Assembly: GCA_022315425.1 (NCBI GenBank)
Contig: JAIUPT010000050.1
Coordinates: 186,001-250,000, forward strand
Direction of reading: 5' to 3'
Length of the DNA stretch: 64,000 nt
Source of the DNA: Pseudevernia furfuracea
Taxonomy: Eukaryota; Ascomycota; Lecanoromycetes; Lecanorales; Parmeliaceae
The notes under the pieces were generated by a model that was not told the DNA's origin, ran no database searches, and was given only the letters and a program-made list of their open reading frames with translations. Shown one piece after another: positions 40,693 to 53,086 of the stretch. The translations under genes and the position numbers were made by a program. The stretch's first letter is position 1. Each line of letters starts with the position of its first letter.

Positions 40693-43600
40693 ATGGATCC
40701 CCTGTCCGCATTCAGTCTTGCTTGCGGCGTCATCCAGGTTGTCGACTTCAGCACTGAAGTTGTGAAAAAGATTCGAGAGCTTTACAAAGATGGCACCCTA
40801 TCCCAGTATAAAGAGGCCGAAGGGATGGCTATACAGCTCAGGCAGCTTCGAAGCAACCTGGAACTACCCGAGCATCAAAATCATGATAATACTGAGCTTC
40901 TGAAGCTCGGCGACAAGTGCTCAGATACCGCCAAAGACTTGGTCACAGAACTTGAGAAGCTGAAAGTCAGCGGGCCACACAAGAAGCGGCAAACGGTCAA
41001 GAAGACGTTCAAGACCATCTGGAAGAAACCAGCCATAGACGAGATTCAGAAGCGACTAGACGGCTACCGAAACTTGATAGATCATCGTGTCCTTACTGAC
41101 TTGCGAAAACGCTTCGACCTATTGTCTATTCAACAGAACGAGGGTTTCAAGGATTTGGATATTCAAGTTCAGACGGTCGTCACCAACCTTGCACAAGGCC
41201 CGAAGACTTTCGAGGAGTTGACAGCTCTGATTCGAAATGAAACCCAGTCGGTTAAGGAACATGTCACCAATGAGTTTCAACAGCATGAAAGAGATCGAGC
41301 TCACAGAGAATATTGTCGGTGCTTTCTCGAAAGCCTATGGTTTCCCGAAATACATCGTCGACAAGAGATCATTCATGAAGCTCACGAGAAGACGTTTCAA
41401 TGGATATATGAACCTAACGTACCAGGTACGACAGACCGTAGATGGGACAGTTTTGTACATTGGCTAGAAAGTGGCCAACATACTTACTGGATTAACGGTA
41501 AAGCCGGATCGGGAAAGTCGACTCTGATGAGTTACATTTACCAGGAAGACCGAACGGCGGCGTCTTTGAAAGTCTGGTCCGGGTCTAAGGACATTTTTAC
41601 GCCGGGCTTCTTCTTCTGGAATGCTGGCGAGGGGTTGGAGAAAAGCTCCGACGGGCTCTTGCGATCACTCATATACCAACTCCTGAAAAGATTCCCAAGC
41701 TTGACCCCATCAAGTCAAATTGTGTCATCTTCTGAATTGATTCAGGGTGTCCCATCGAGCTATGAACCCATTGCAGCTTGGACGGAACGCAGACTCCTGG
41801 TAAGTCTTCTAAAGAGACAATTTCCAGGAACGGAAATTTCTCTGCTCTCCAAAGATCGGTACTGTAATGGTGGGAAGAAGAAAGGCTGACCTTTTACAGG
41901 CGACTTTCGAAACCGTTCTCTGTCAAGCACAGGAAGCTTGTCGCATCTGCGTCTTCATTGACGGATTGGACGAGTTTAGCGGAGATCAGGAGGTGCTGAT
42001 GAAGCTGATTGGGAAAGTGCAAACAGCTGATGTCAAGGTGTGCCTCTCAAGCCGACCATATCGATCCTACAGTGAAGCCTTTGGCTCATTCGCCAAGCTT
42101 CAGTTGCAAGACTTAACCGAATCAGACATCAGGCTATATGTGTCGGATAAGTTGCATCCCTTGGTAAAAACGGGTCCCACGGAGGGTATCCATCATATGT
42201 TTGACACCGTCGTGTTCAAGGCGGAGGGTGTTTTTCTATGGGTTGAATTGGTGGTCAAGGACCTGATCAAAGGTCTTCAGGAAGACGATACTCTAGAGCA
42301 GCTGCAAGAACGGCTTAGTTTCATGCCATCTGACATCGAGGACCTTTATACGCACATGCTGGACAAAATTGACAAGGTCTACCGAAGGCAAGCTGCAAAG
42401 TTGTTTCAGACGAACGATTGGGGCGGGAGGATCTCCCTCTTTATATACGGGCTTGCACATTTCAGCCGCTCCAAAAAGATATCCGATGTCGGTTTGAATG
42501 ATATAATAGCTTACTGCGAAGAAGCCAGAACAAAGATTCCGACAATTTGTGCGGGGCTTCTTGAGGTTCATGTGGGGAGCATATACTCGGGTTCTGAACC
42601 ACGGAGAGGGATTTTCAGAAACGCGGACCCCTCTTTGTCGTTGACTATTCAATACGCCGAGTCTTCAGAGTTAGCGCAGGTAGATTTCTTGCGAAGTCGC
42701 ACTGATGTCGAATTTAGCCACCGGACCGCCCGGGACTATCTCGAACAAAGCAAGCCAGGGAAACAGTTCATGGACACAAATTCAGTACCGGATTTCAATC
42801 CTCGCATCTCACACGTGAACGCGCTCCTTACCGAAGCGACCTTGCTTGGATTTGCATCCATTCGTATGGAAGGAGAAAATGACGACGCTTACGATGATCG
42901 GCACCAAGACCGCCGTGCAAGCCTGAGAGTTGAGAACATCATGGCGCACGTGGGCTTGGTTGAGGGGCTCGTTCAAACTTCACTTTGCGATGATATAGAT
43001 TGCACCTTGGCGGCTATATATTCTCGGCATGGGCTTCCGTCTCATAAGATTCTCCGTGATATTATGGAGAACACCTCAGTGGCTGAGAGGCAAAATGGTA
43101 CTGCGCAGATTTCGATTTGTGCCGATTACGAAGATGTTTTAGCAAACTTGAATCAGCGATCTCCTTCAAAGGCTCACTGGTCCGTTCGATGGAGCTCCAC
43201 ATGGTCATTTCATTCTGCCAATATGGATACAACGCTCCTTGAAAACTCAAGGGTACTGCCGACTAGACCGGTCGATTTTGTTGGTGTCGCAGCTTCGTGG
43301 GGCCTATCTCACTATGTCGAACAGAAGCTACTTTGCCAAAGTAAGACCGTTGATCAAGACACTGCGAACTATTTGCTTTGTTGTACGGCGCACGCTCTTC
43401 GCAACCTCGGCGAATTTTGGGACGAATCGTTGGAGCGGCATTTGAGATCATTCGATTTGGTTCCCGAGCTTTTGAAGCTAGGTGCAGATTGTAATATCTA
43501 CGTCGAAGATTTCTCCAACACGCTCTGGGGGGATTTCTTGACGCAAACGACGTGGATTCTAGAACATGAGAAAGGTGACTTCAAGAGGGCCTGTGTCACG

Positions 43601-44176
43601 CTTACAAAGGCCTACCTCGAGCACGGCGCAGACGTACACGTGAGGGTATACAGGGAAGTCGTTGTAGGGGCATTCGGACTCGGGTCTCTTGATGTCAGAG
43701 TAGTACCAGAGTTCGACGGGTATCAAGAATTTACCTTTATCGAGACGAACACCGCTCTATATGCCGTTCAAGAACACTTTGATGATATGCCAGAATTTGA
43801 CACCCTCGAGAAAGAAATCCTGAAGAAAGGTGGCAGCTCATCATCAAGGTGGACGCACTTTGCGCCCAAAGGCTTTAGGCTGCTCGAGATTTCCGAACAA
43901 CAGAGTGATGACTTCAAGGCGGCCTTTCGTGCTTATGGGGCTGATGACGACGGAAACGATGAGTCAATACAGACATGCAAGAAAGGGGCGCTCCAGATTG
44001 CGAGGCTTCACAAAGAGATCTGCGGAGACAACGAAGATACTGACAAGTTCGGCCCTTCGAAGGAATATATCTCGCAGCTATTTGCTTCCCATGAGAAGTC
44101 TAGGGTCGAGGCGTGGGCAGTTTTCCGAGCTGACAAAGACCGATATGTTCGGCGTGCAATTGGAATACAAATATAA
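40693..44176 (+). CDS. NACHT-domain NLR-like (STAND) protein
   Basis: Exons 40693-41799 and 41900-44176, with a 100-nt intron (GTAAGT...GGCTGACC-TTTTACAG), give 1127 aa. The N-terminal 120 residues (MDPLSAFSLACGVIQVVDFS) match the fungal STAND N-terminal, Helo-like domain. NACHT has Walker A GKAGSGKST at residues 269-277 and Walker B VFIDGLDEF at 387-395, then the sensor-like CLSSRPYR. VEFSHRTARDYLEQ marks the DUF7791-type segment that follows many fungal NACHT modules. The C-terminal 350 residues lack clear WD40 or TPR units; two ankyrin-like phrases (LLKLGADCN; AYLEHGADVHV) are present. Such proteins oligomerise on ligand sensing and often trigger heterokaryon incompatibility or other cell death. 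The intron is itself partly open, so intron retention would give a truncated sensor. Neighbours to the right are also accessory genes. Confidence 0.92.
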
Positions 44177-46084
44177 AGCTTTATAGCGACTGTACTTAGT
44201 GAGAATCTACACTGTGCTTTTTTAGAGCTTTTTGCGTAATGCGACTAATTGATAGAGTCTTGAAGAGAATTTGCATATCTATGTGAGACTAGCTAAAACT
44301 TCATTTCCACTCCAGGTCTATGCTACTACAAGAAGGGGAGTCGTTGTTATTTGCTTACCGATAAGGTACGAGAGTATGCCCGCTAGCCTTGACGTTAAGG
44401 GAACCCAATCACATACATCTATATATAAATATATATATGCAGCTATTTCGATGATCATCCACAAGAGCACGAGAACATTAGTGGCGTCTTGAGCGCAGAG
44501 ACGTCTGATCCAAATTTTAAGAATGAGCCACTCCTTTCGGGCCAAATGGTGGCGATGACCACTCCAAATTTTACGACCTGGGCCCTACCTATATCGGCAA
44601 TGCTTTCCTCGGTGGATTTTGCTACTGTGCTACATTCAAATGATAGCCTCTCCGAACGTCGCGGACATGCGCCAGAGTGCTGAGTCTCTGCGCTAGACTG
44701 TAGTTGCCGCGTTTCTGATCATGAGTTGAGCATCGGGAAGCGACACTCAGTACCATTTTATCTGTAAAATCATGCCGGTCTTAAGGAAGGAAGCTGTAGG
44801 GACAAGATATCTGAGTCCGACAATTAACCAATCCTTCTAGCCTGTCATACTTCCGCCGAGGCTGGATGCTTACATGATCTTCTTTCGGCCTTACGCCACC
44901 AATGACATGCTTTCCCGGCCCTCTCCTCTCTCGGCTCGTGGGATGGCTTCTGAGTACTACTCTGTGGGAGACGAGCATTGATGCATGACGTTTTACCAAA
45001 CGTGCGGCCAACGAGAGACGGCACGGGCTTCCGGGCAAACAAAAGCTTGCGTCCGCACACCGTGGGCAGTGTATGAAGGCCCAAAGAGATCTTGACAATC
45101 TCCTGCACGGAAGGGACTTCCTGCAACCGCTCGCGTGGGGATGGAACCGAGGGGTTAAACTTGCATTTGCTTTATCTGAACGACACGTCTCCCAAGAGTA
45201 TTGCGTATCGTTTGCCGGAAGAGCCCCGGAGCGTTTCCACCAATCCCGCTCCCCAAAACATTGCTAGATACTAACCAGTTTTCAGGCCCATGGTAGCCCT
45301 CGAGGAAAGACGCGAATCAATCATCAAAGTGGAATGGCAACACTCTCACTTGCAGAATTCGAACAGAGACTGATGACGCGCCGCTGGGACCATTTGGATC
45401 AGATGAGACCGCATTTGACTACCCATTTCACGTCAGCCCTGTCCGCCCACCTTTTCCGGGGCGGAGGCCGTCTTTTATTCAATCAAGCCTGTGGACCCCG
45501 AAGACTGCGTTCGAAGATGCGATAGGCCGTGGGGGAGAGTTCAGCCAGCGGGAATCGATACAATCAAGATTCGAGCAATCTAAGCCTCGTGGTAAACGGA
45601 ATGATGTATCCTAAACGGGTGGCCGTTGAGGCTGAGACTTTAGTTTCACCCCCTATCGAACTGTAAGCCCGCCGAGATGCACATGCTCAGAGTTTCCCGA
45701 CACGCTAATTTCGCTAAATCGGACCGAAGTTTAGTGACCATGGCAGTCCGTGATGAGATCATGTCACTTGGTTATTCAAGATGAAATTACACGGGGGAAA
45801 ATGGTCTATCAACTCTAGGTCTTGAAACGCTTTCACGGGGAAATTCTATGAGGAAGCTAAAATCCCATACTATACAAGGCTGGTGACTTCTGGGGCTGCC
45901 GGTAAAATCGGCCCTGATCGCGCCAATGCAACGCTTTGCTTGATTCGTGTGGGATCCAAGGGTATGTTCACTGCAGTCGCGGTCGCATCTACAATACTGG
46001 GTGCTGTGCCCGTCGGCGTTGATGGTAACAAAGTCATTGATGCCCTGTTCTTGTCAGCAGGAATGACGAGAATGAAGGTTTCGA
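44177..46084. other. Intergenic, no supported gene
   Basis: About 1.9 kb. Several frames of 60-105 codons occur on both strands without motifs. Nothing else recognised. Confidence 0.45.
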
Positions 46085-49000
46085 TCACAATGGCAGAACG
46101 TACTCGGAGATCAACGTCGTCGAGGTAGCGCAATCGTCTCCAACGCAATCGACGTAAGCGGCAACCTCGTGCAGCTGCTCGTCCAGCATGCGAAGATGCT
46201 CGTCGAGCGCTATGGCTTCGGCGACCAGGTCGAGCTCGTCCTGACCGAGACGGCGTGAGGAGTTGTTCTCCTCGAGGACGTATTCGTTTGGATTTAAGTA
46301 GGAAAGGTCTCGTTTACGGAACGGCGGGGTTCTGCCATTGATCAACAGGGGAGTTGGACCAACTGCCCATTGCACATTGATGCCGTTTCTGATGACGTAG
46401 GGATCCCTGTTGAGAAGAGCAAAAGACGGTTCATCTACGAGCTCCTGAGGATAGCATTGGTTGGCGCTGAGACCGTCATCATGTTGTTGATTTAAGGGAA
46501 GACCAGCCATGTCAAATGACATAGACATGACTACGAAAGACGTCAGTGACATCAAATGCAAGAGCAGGTAGGCTCTTCACTCACCTTTCAGCGTCAGCTC
46601 TTTTCTACATTCTGTTGTCTCCGATCTTGCTCTTGGGGCTCTGGGAAGCACTCTCTCACTTCCCGGCTTGCAACGGGACGCGGCATGCTCGGGACAAAAC
46701 CCTCCCCAGAGCGACCCGGCCCCTGCATTATCTTCTTGGTGCTGAATTTGGAGTCAGTATTGCTTTATCGAGATGGATACGAGAGTTGCGACAAGTTTCG
46801 AAGCCCACAGCACAGGGTGCTTTGGCATCAACCTGCTCAGCAAGGTCGTACTTACGTTGTACCTGATGAGCTGTCCGCCACCACCTTGCCAGAAATGGCT
46901 TGGAGGCCATTCATCGCGCTGGCACCGCACCGCCGGGCGTCGCATCCAGGGCAACCAAGCGCGATCATGTTCGCCTGACCATTCTCCCAGGGCTGGCCCT
47001 TGTCCCAAGAATTGTCGTGCGCGAGCGAATTCCGAGCATGTGACCGGGTTGAAGCGGGGATCGTTTGCGGCTGCAATGGCTGATTGATAATGAAAGCAAG
47101 CCTGTGGATACCTTACCCCTGTGCATACTTTAGGGATGATCTGATAGAGGGTAGTTGTGGCGGTATAACTCGTCACATCGTTGCAGCCAGCTCTTTTTTC
47201 GAGACCCCTGGCCTTGAGGTTGCATGCGTTGCTTTCAGTGCTGGTCTTAGGTGTCTCATGGCTTGTCGCTGGAGGCCGCGTTTCTGTAGGTTTCTCGGAC
47301 GGCTCGTCCATCGACAGGGTATGCTTCTTTCCAAATACTTTGAATTCGGCTTTGCCCTCCTTCTCGATGCCTTTGACACAGTCCTGGATGATGGCCGGAG
47401 TGGCAGCAATCTCAAAGAGGTCAGCGACCTCTCCAAATATTGGAATTACATCTTCCAGTAGCTCGAGCGGTGCAAGTAGAGCTGGGACTGCAACTCTGCA
47501 AAACGCCTTGGCAGCAATATCGGGGGCTGCTTGTTCTGCCGCTGACTCTGCCGCCGCCTTTGCAGCATCCTTTGCCTCCTTGGCCACCTGCTTGGCCAGC
47601 TGCTCCTTGCTTGGGGCGGGCTTGAAGCCAGCACAACAATAGCTCTGGACACCTCCATTGCAGGTCTGATCGCCCTTCTTACCATGATTGTTCTTGTTGG
47701 TAGTGACCTCCGTCTCGCCATCTGCGCAGCCGCTGATGCAGGATAGTCCTGCCCCTCGAAAGCCGCGCCATTGGCATTTGCCCATAGTGGTCCCATGGTC
47801 GCAGCAGAGCGGCTGATACTTTCCACTGGGACATTTCTCGGAGGTGCTTAGCTGGCCGGGTTGACCATTGGTCTCCGTGACCTGACTTGAACCTTGGGGG
47901 CATTTAGACCCGCAGGGAGCGCTACGGCAAGTGATACCAGCTAGTTGGTCGCTGGCCATTTGATTAGCATCGCCTTGCTGATCGGGCGTGATATTTCCGT
48001 TAATGCCAAGATCATTAGAGCTGCTTTGGTCCACCTGATCCATGGCCCACACCATAAGTCCACCCAGACAGCGACTGTTGGCGAAATCCTTCTTTTGTTT
48101 GAAGGTATCAGCGTCATCGTAAGAGACCCATTGGTTCGAATCCCACGTAATCTATGATGGACTCCTGTGAGTAGCTATTTCTTCATTGAAGATCAAATTG
48201 ACTCTACATACCCATTTTACCCCTTCCGTGTGGGCCCAAGTAGGCTGGAGGTGATTTTCAGAAACAATATCATCAATTTCTTGCTTATCCAGGATGCCTG
48301 CCGCATTTGAGCATGGGCCAGCATTGGCAGGACCTGAAAATCGGCAAACGCCATTGGGCGTATTGCATGAAGGATCCGCTAAGGTGAAAGAGCGGCCGTA
48401 TAAGCCTTGGCCTAGAACAACTCGGTCAGGAGTGACTCCAGATCGCCACAATAGATCCAATCCGAGATCGATCTCGGTGATATTCGTATGTGGGGCGATA
48501 TAGGGACCGACGAATTTGGAAGCTGCATCCCAAACACCATGTAAGTCGTATGCCATTAAATTAAACCAATCGATATGTTGCTGAATGCCAGGTAGGTCAA
48601 AGTGCTGAAGGTACCAGTACGATGTTGGAAGTGTCATACTGATGCCGTATTTAGAGCCGAAAGCCGCTTTTAGCTCTTGTGCCAGAAGAACGTAGTTAGC
48701 AGTGTCTTCTTGGACTCCGCCCCTGTCATTGGCACCAGGATACTCCCAATCAAGGTCAACACCGTCGAATCCGTAGGTGTTCATGAATTGCATAAGTCCT
48801 GAAATAAATTTGGCGCGATTGCCCTGAGAGCTAGCCATGTTGCTGAATGCATTCTGCGACGGGCCCGGGTCGGTGAAAGACCAGCCTCCTACAGAGATCC
48901 ATGCCTGTAGGCTGTTTTCCTTGGCTTTCAAGGCGGTAAAGCGGCTGTAGAGGGATGCGCCGTTGGCATCCATTGGCGTGATCTGGAATGTGGAAGGGTC

Positions 49001-49729
49001 GAAGAAGGAAAATGCAAAATTGATATGTGTATACCCATTAAGATTCAAGTCCTCGGGCGCGACCTTCTGGCAATTGCGAATATTGGACCAGCTCTCGTAG
49101 TATCCGATGGTCCTCTTAGAAACACTGTTCCCTCCACAGCTGGGCCTGTTGACGCTTCCACAACCGCCATACTTAGTATCACACGAAGGGTACACGGGGT
49201 CTGGCGTATTGGTCCAGACACAGAACTCCGAAGTCGAGCCACAATACCCAAACTCGGAACAGCAGACGCTCAAGGGGCATTTCTGGGAGTCTGATGGAGC
49301 GTATGGCCCACATTGAGCTTTGGCATCGCAGTTGTGCTGGCAGCCATCACCACAAAAGTCTTTCGAATATCCGCATAGATTTGTTTTACTACAGCAGGCA
49401 CCGTTTGCGCAGGGCGTTCCACCACTGAAATCGATCATACGATTAGTGCTACTCCAAGGAATGAAGGATGTGGTCTATAAGCAGACTTCTGACGGTTAAG
49501 CGTGAAGGGAAGTCATCTCTGGCCATAGAGGCGTCAAGGGCAGCAACTGACGGTAGTTCACTTACTTGCAGGTTCCTACCGGCAAGTCTCTTGGTGACAG
49601 AGGCAGGGTTGCCAATCTAGTGTCCAAGGACTGACCGCGAACATCATGAGATGGACCGTGGACCGGGCTGATTGCACGGACCAAATACACGTAGCTGGTG
49701 AAGACAGCGAGCAAGATATGAAGATACAT
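46085..49729 (-). CDS. Killer-toxin-type GH18 chitinase with chitin-binding domain
   Basis: Five exons on the minus strand: 49566-49729, 48212-49424, 46856-48151, 46585-46741 and 46085-46530, giving 1091 aa. The first starts at ATG 49729 with a signal peptide (MYLHILLAVFTSYVYLV). Each junction restores family sequence: GTCNGGTPCANGACC, KWITWDSNQWVSYDD, QLIRYNHQEDNAGAG and LTLKVMSMSFDMAG. Domains in order are a Cys-rich chitin-binding (CBM18-type) region at residues about 55-145; a GH18 catalytic domain with DGVDLDWE at 275-282, the final Glu being the acid/base; a second Cys-rich region with an Ala/Lys-rich helix; and the C-terminal domain found in zymocin α-subunit-like proteins (CFHYQSAI, RDEWPPSHFWQGG). 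These subgroup C chitinases cut chitin and may act against other fungi or during wall remodelling. Introns are 141, 60, 114 and 54 nt. A LysM gene lies divergently upstream. Confidence 0.93.
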
Positions 49730-50589
49730 GACAAGGTTCAAAGATGCGGAAAGAATGCTGCGGGGTGGAGAATAGATTAAGAGGATGACATACACTGTGC
49801 TATCTCATGTTGAGGAACGATACGAAGCTGACCAGGGGAAGGCATCAACCGGGTTGAAGCAGAGCAAAGACACAAGCGGAAATCAAGGACAAAAGAGAGG
49901 AGTGATTTCAGCCATCAGCGGTGTGAGGTCGGCGAGAACATGGGCGGCGAAGCTCGAATCCGCTCATGTAGATGCAGAGCCAGCTGATTACCGCACCACC
50001 CTCAGCCTGAAGCGATAGGAGGATGACTAAGTACAGAGTATCCGTACTATAAGAAATGCTACTTACTATTGTATGTGACTCCATCTAAAAACCCATATAA
50101 TTTACCAACGAGCCTGCTCCACACTGTATACCTTAGTAAGCAGCATTAACTATATGAGGAATTGCAAGCCTACTTCTTAATCACCGCCTATTTGTAATTC
50201 AATTTTTTTTAAGATCTGACTACTGCGTTATGTAATCGCCTGATAAAGTTCATAATTTATTATGTGACTGTCCGGAGCTGAGTGAGTTGCCATGTATGTT
50301 ATAAGCGCTCGGTAGAGGCATGAATAAGCTTGACCTCCCAGAGCGAGGGATTCTGTCCGGCCAGCCTTGCGTTCTTGTTACTGCGCCTCATAAGCGGCAG
50401 GCGGTGTAAGGATTCTGTCTGCTCATGTGCTGTCAGTATTTCGCTATGGTCTGTATCATGGGAGAAAATTCGTGTTGCACTCTCCCCGCGAAATTCACCT
50501 TCTATTTCTATTCCCTCCTCTGACACTGCTGCTCGACGACAACCTGGAAGCTTGAAGTACAATGCCCCCGTGATTTTTGCCTCAAAACA
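49730..50589. promoter_or_regulatory. Shared upstream region of chitinase and LysM genes
   Basis: 860 bp lie between the two divergent start codons. It probably contains both promoters; the two genes could be co-regulated. Minus-strand and plus-strand open frames here are short and unsupported. I did not identify specific operator sites. Confidence 0.6.
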
Positions 50590-52577
50590 ATGTTCGCTCC
50601 TTTGCAATGTACCATAGGGGCACTCCTCCTTGCTTATCATGTCACTGCGCAAGATGTCTCTTTCAGTCTTTACCCAACCGTCGATCCTGCCAGTCTGGCA
50701 CAGGCGTTTAATATCAGCGAAGACTGCTTAGAAGCCCTGTAAGTCATTTCTACGATTTGATTGATATCCCACTCTTGCGTTGGCGTATGCCTAGTCCATC
50801 AAGCAGCTCTCTGTCCAGATTGCTAGGTTGGCTCGGATCACCCCTATGATGATCTCGCCCGTTAGAATTGATGACACAAGGACTTCTTCCTGATGCTTTT
50901 TCCGGAGCTGACATGTAGCAGAAATACTTCCCTATCTTGTGATCCAACGCTCTTTCAGATGGCAAATACGGTGGACAACTTCTACTGGGAATTGGACAAT
51001 GTGACGGATCTGTGCACGGCTGACTGCTTCATCGCTCTTGATTCGTGGGACGATGACGTTCAAATTCGATGCGCTTTAGACAGCATCGTAGCCTATGGAA
51101 AAGCCGTTCCAGCCGCGTCGGTTTCTGGGAGGTTCTCTGAGGGTTTCCATATCGCATGCCTGACCAATCAGAAGTAGGCAAAGCGCGTATACGCAGGCTC
51201 CATCGAAGTAAAGCTGATTGATCTCCGCAGTGCTACGGAATATGCAGACGTTGACATGTCTTATTGTCTGATCGAAAGTCAGGACTGGGTGGGAAGCGAT
51301 GTGATCCGACCCGATTGCACTACCGATGCTACTGATCCATCTTGTGCCGACCCGACAGATGTTAGTCCAGACAACGAGCGTCTCGCCAATCTATATGGCA
51401 ATGATGTGGTATGGCCTCATAACCGCTCGGTGATCGATTTCCATGTTAATGATGAATTCAGCTTTGCAGCGAGTGCTTTATACAGATGATGTACCAGCGA
51501 CTTACGTCCCCATATCTTCCAGATCATGATTATTCCGACTATTTGATTGGACAGTACCAAGATATCCTTGATGTCTGCAATTACACCAATAACATGCCTG
51601 ATCTCGTCATCCGGGTGCCGCCAGACTATACTACAGCAGTACCACCAACGCTCGAGTTCAATGTTACCGCCGACACAACCTGTACTGGCCAAACGATTGT
51701 CAAGAGCACTCTAGATCCTAGTGCCAATTGTAACACTATTGCGCAGGCATTCAAGGTGGCCACTGGAGACGTACAAGCTGCGACGGGAGATGATAATTGC
51801 ACTATCTCGACAACCTCGATCTGCTTGCCGGCTGCTTGCACCCTTCACCAAATTGCCACAGGTGACACCTGCGATTCACTCGCAGCATCATTTTCCAGCG
51901 CCAACCTCAATGTTACGGTAGTGTCATTTCTGAGTTGGAATGCCAATATCAATGGTCTTTGCGACAGTCTCCCAGCCGGAGACTACGTGTGCGCCAGCGC
52001 TCCAGGTGGTTCTTACATTCCTCCACCACCACCGCCAGGATCCGCCAACGCAAACGGTCAGCAGCGTGGCGGCAACGACGGCAGCGATGCCGGCACATCT
52101 GATAACACCACTACACCGGTTGTAACATCAGCAACAATATCAAGCCCAACATCAGCTCCCTCGCCAACGCAGACTGGCATCACCAATGGATGCACCAAAT
52201 ATGTCCAGGCTCAGAGTGGAGACTACTGCACCAAATTCGCACAAGCTAATAACATCACTTCGGATCAGCTCTACTCTTGGAACACGGTCCTCGGGTCAGG
52301 CGGTAGCAACTGCGACGCTGATTTTTTCTTGGGTTACTATTACTGCGTGGCTGCAACGCCCCCAGTAGTACCATCACCAACGCAAGCCGGCATCGCGTCG
52401 AACTGTAACAAGTACAAAATCGCACAGAGCGGTGAGTATTGCTCAAAGTTTGCACAGGACAATGGTATCAGCACTGACGACCTATATACGTGGAATCCTG
52501 TACTGGGGAGTGGGGGCAGCAGTTGTGATACCCAATTTTTCTTGGGGTATTATTATTGTATTGGTATCAGCAGCTAG
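50590..52577 (+). CDS. Secreted multi-LysM chitin-binding protein
   Basis: Four exons: 50590-50738, 50922-51173, 51231-51405 and 51486-52577, giving 555 aa. The signal peptide is MFAPLQCTIGALLLAYHVTA. LysM-type modules are visible as CTLHQIATGDTCDSLAASF...LSWNANI, then two near-identical modules CTKYVQAQSGDYCTKFA...YSWNTVLGSGGSNC and CNKYKIAQSGEYCSKFA...YTWNPVLGSGGSSC, separated by Pro/Ser/Thr linkers. The N-terminal part has further paired cysteines and the phrase DYSDYLIGQYQDILDVC common in long fungal LysM proteins. They bind chitin oligomers and can shield hyphae or hide fragments. LysM genes are known to sit next to subgroup C chitinase genes, as here. Introns are 183, 57 and 80 nt; the first is the least certain. 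Confidence 0.92.
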
Positions 52578-52647
52578 AAACATTCAGCGCTTTCGGAACT
52601 TCATGTTAGCCATTTGATATACAACGAAATATTATTTCCAAGTAGTT

Positions 52648-52733
52648 CCCCAAATTCTGTATGAACAGAATGAATGTTCATAAGTACCTATAAGGCCTAT
52701 CATGGCCGTCAAGACCGCCCTCAGAATTTGGGG
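52648..52733. repeat. 12-bp perfect inverted repeat
   Basis: CCCCAAATTCTG at 52648-52659 is the exact reverse complement of CAGAATTTGGGG at 52722-52733, with 62 bases between. It could be the termini of a very small transposable element or a transcript hairpin downstream of the LysM gene. No flanking target duplication is clear. Confidence 0.75.
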
Positions 52734-52739
52734 TGAGAA

Positions 52740-52835
52740 TAGAGCCTCTACTCTACACTGTGGAGGCTCTCGGGCGCAAGTGGCGGCTACTCTAGAGTAC
52801 CGTACTCTAAGCGCTACTCTAGAGGCCCCACGTTC
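52740..52835. repeat. CTACTCTA-rich palindromic cluster
   Basis: At least four variants of CTACTCTA/GTACTCTA occur within about 90 bases, including the inverted repeat TAGAGTAC-C-GTACTCTA and a GCCTC...GAGGC pair. The DNA can form several hairpins. The origin is unknown; it resembles a nonautonomous element or tandem regulatory sites. Confidence 0.6.
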
Positions 52836-53086
52836 TTGTGCATTTTTGTGTCTCACAAGTGACAACACACAGACTCTGCAAAGCGGTAATGGTGGATTGA
52901 TGGCACAATAAGCGGCTATAGCCTATAGCCTATAGCCATGCTCAGACCGTCAGGGTGCGGTTATCAAATGATTCTCTTCAAAAGACCACTTCTTTCCATG
53001 AAGTCTACTCCCCCCATCACAAGCAAATGAACCCCCAAATACAACCTCCAAATACCAGAGCAAACCCACAACCGAATTCCATCGCC

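Larger units (their letters stand above)
52578..53086. other. Intergenic with inverted repeats
   Basis: Holds the structured element described separately and a TATAGCC triplet repeat at about 52917-52938, then the upstream region of the next gene. Confidence 0.5.

Noticed and set aside
48130..48150. tRNA B-box-like GGTTCGAATCCC
   Set aside because: It lies inside the chitinase coding exon (WDSNQW) and no acceptor or anticodon arms can be folded around it.
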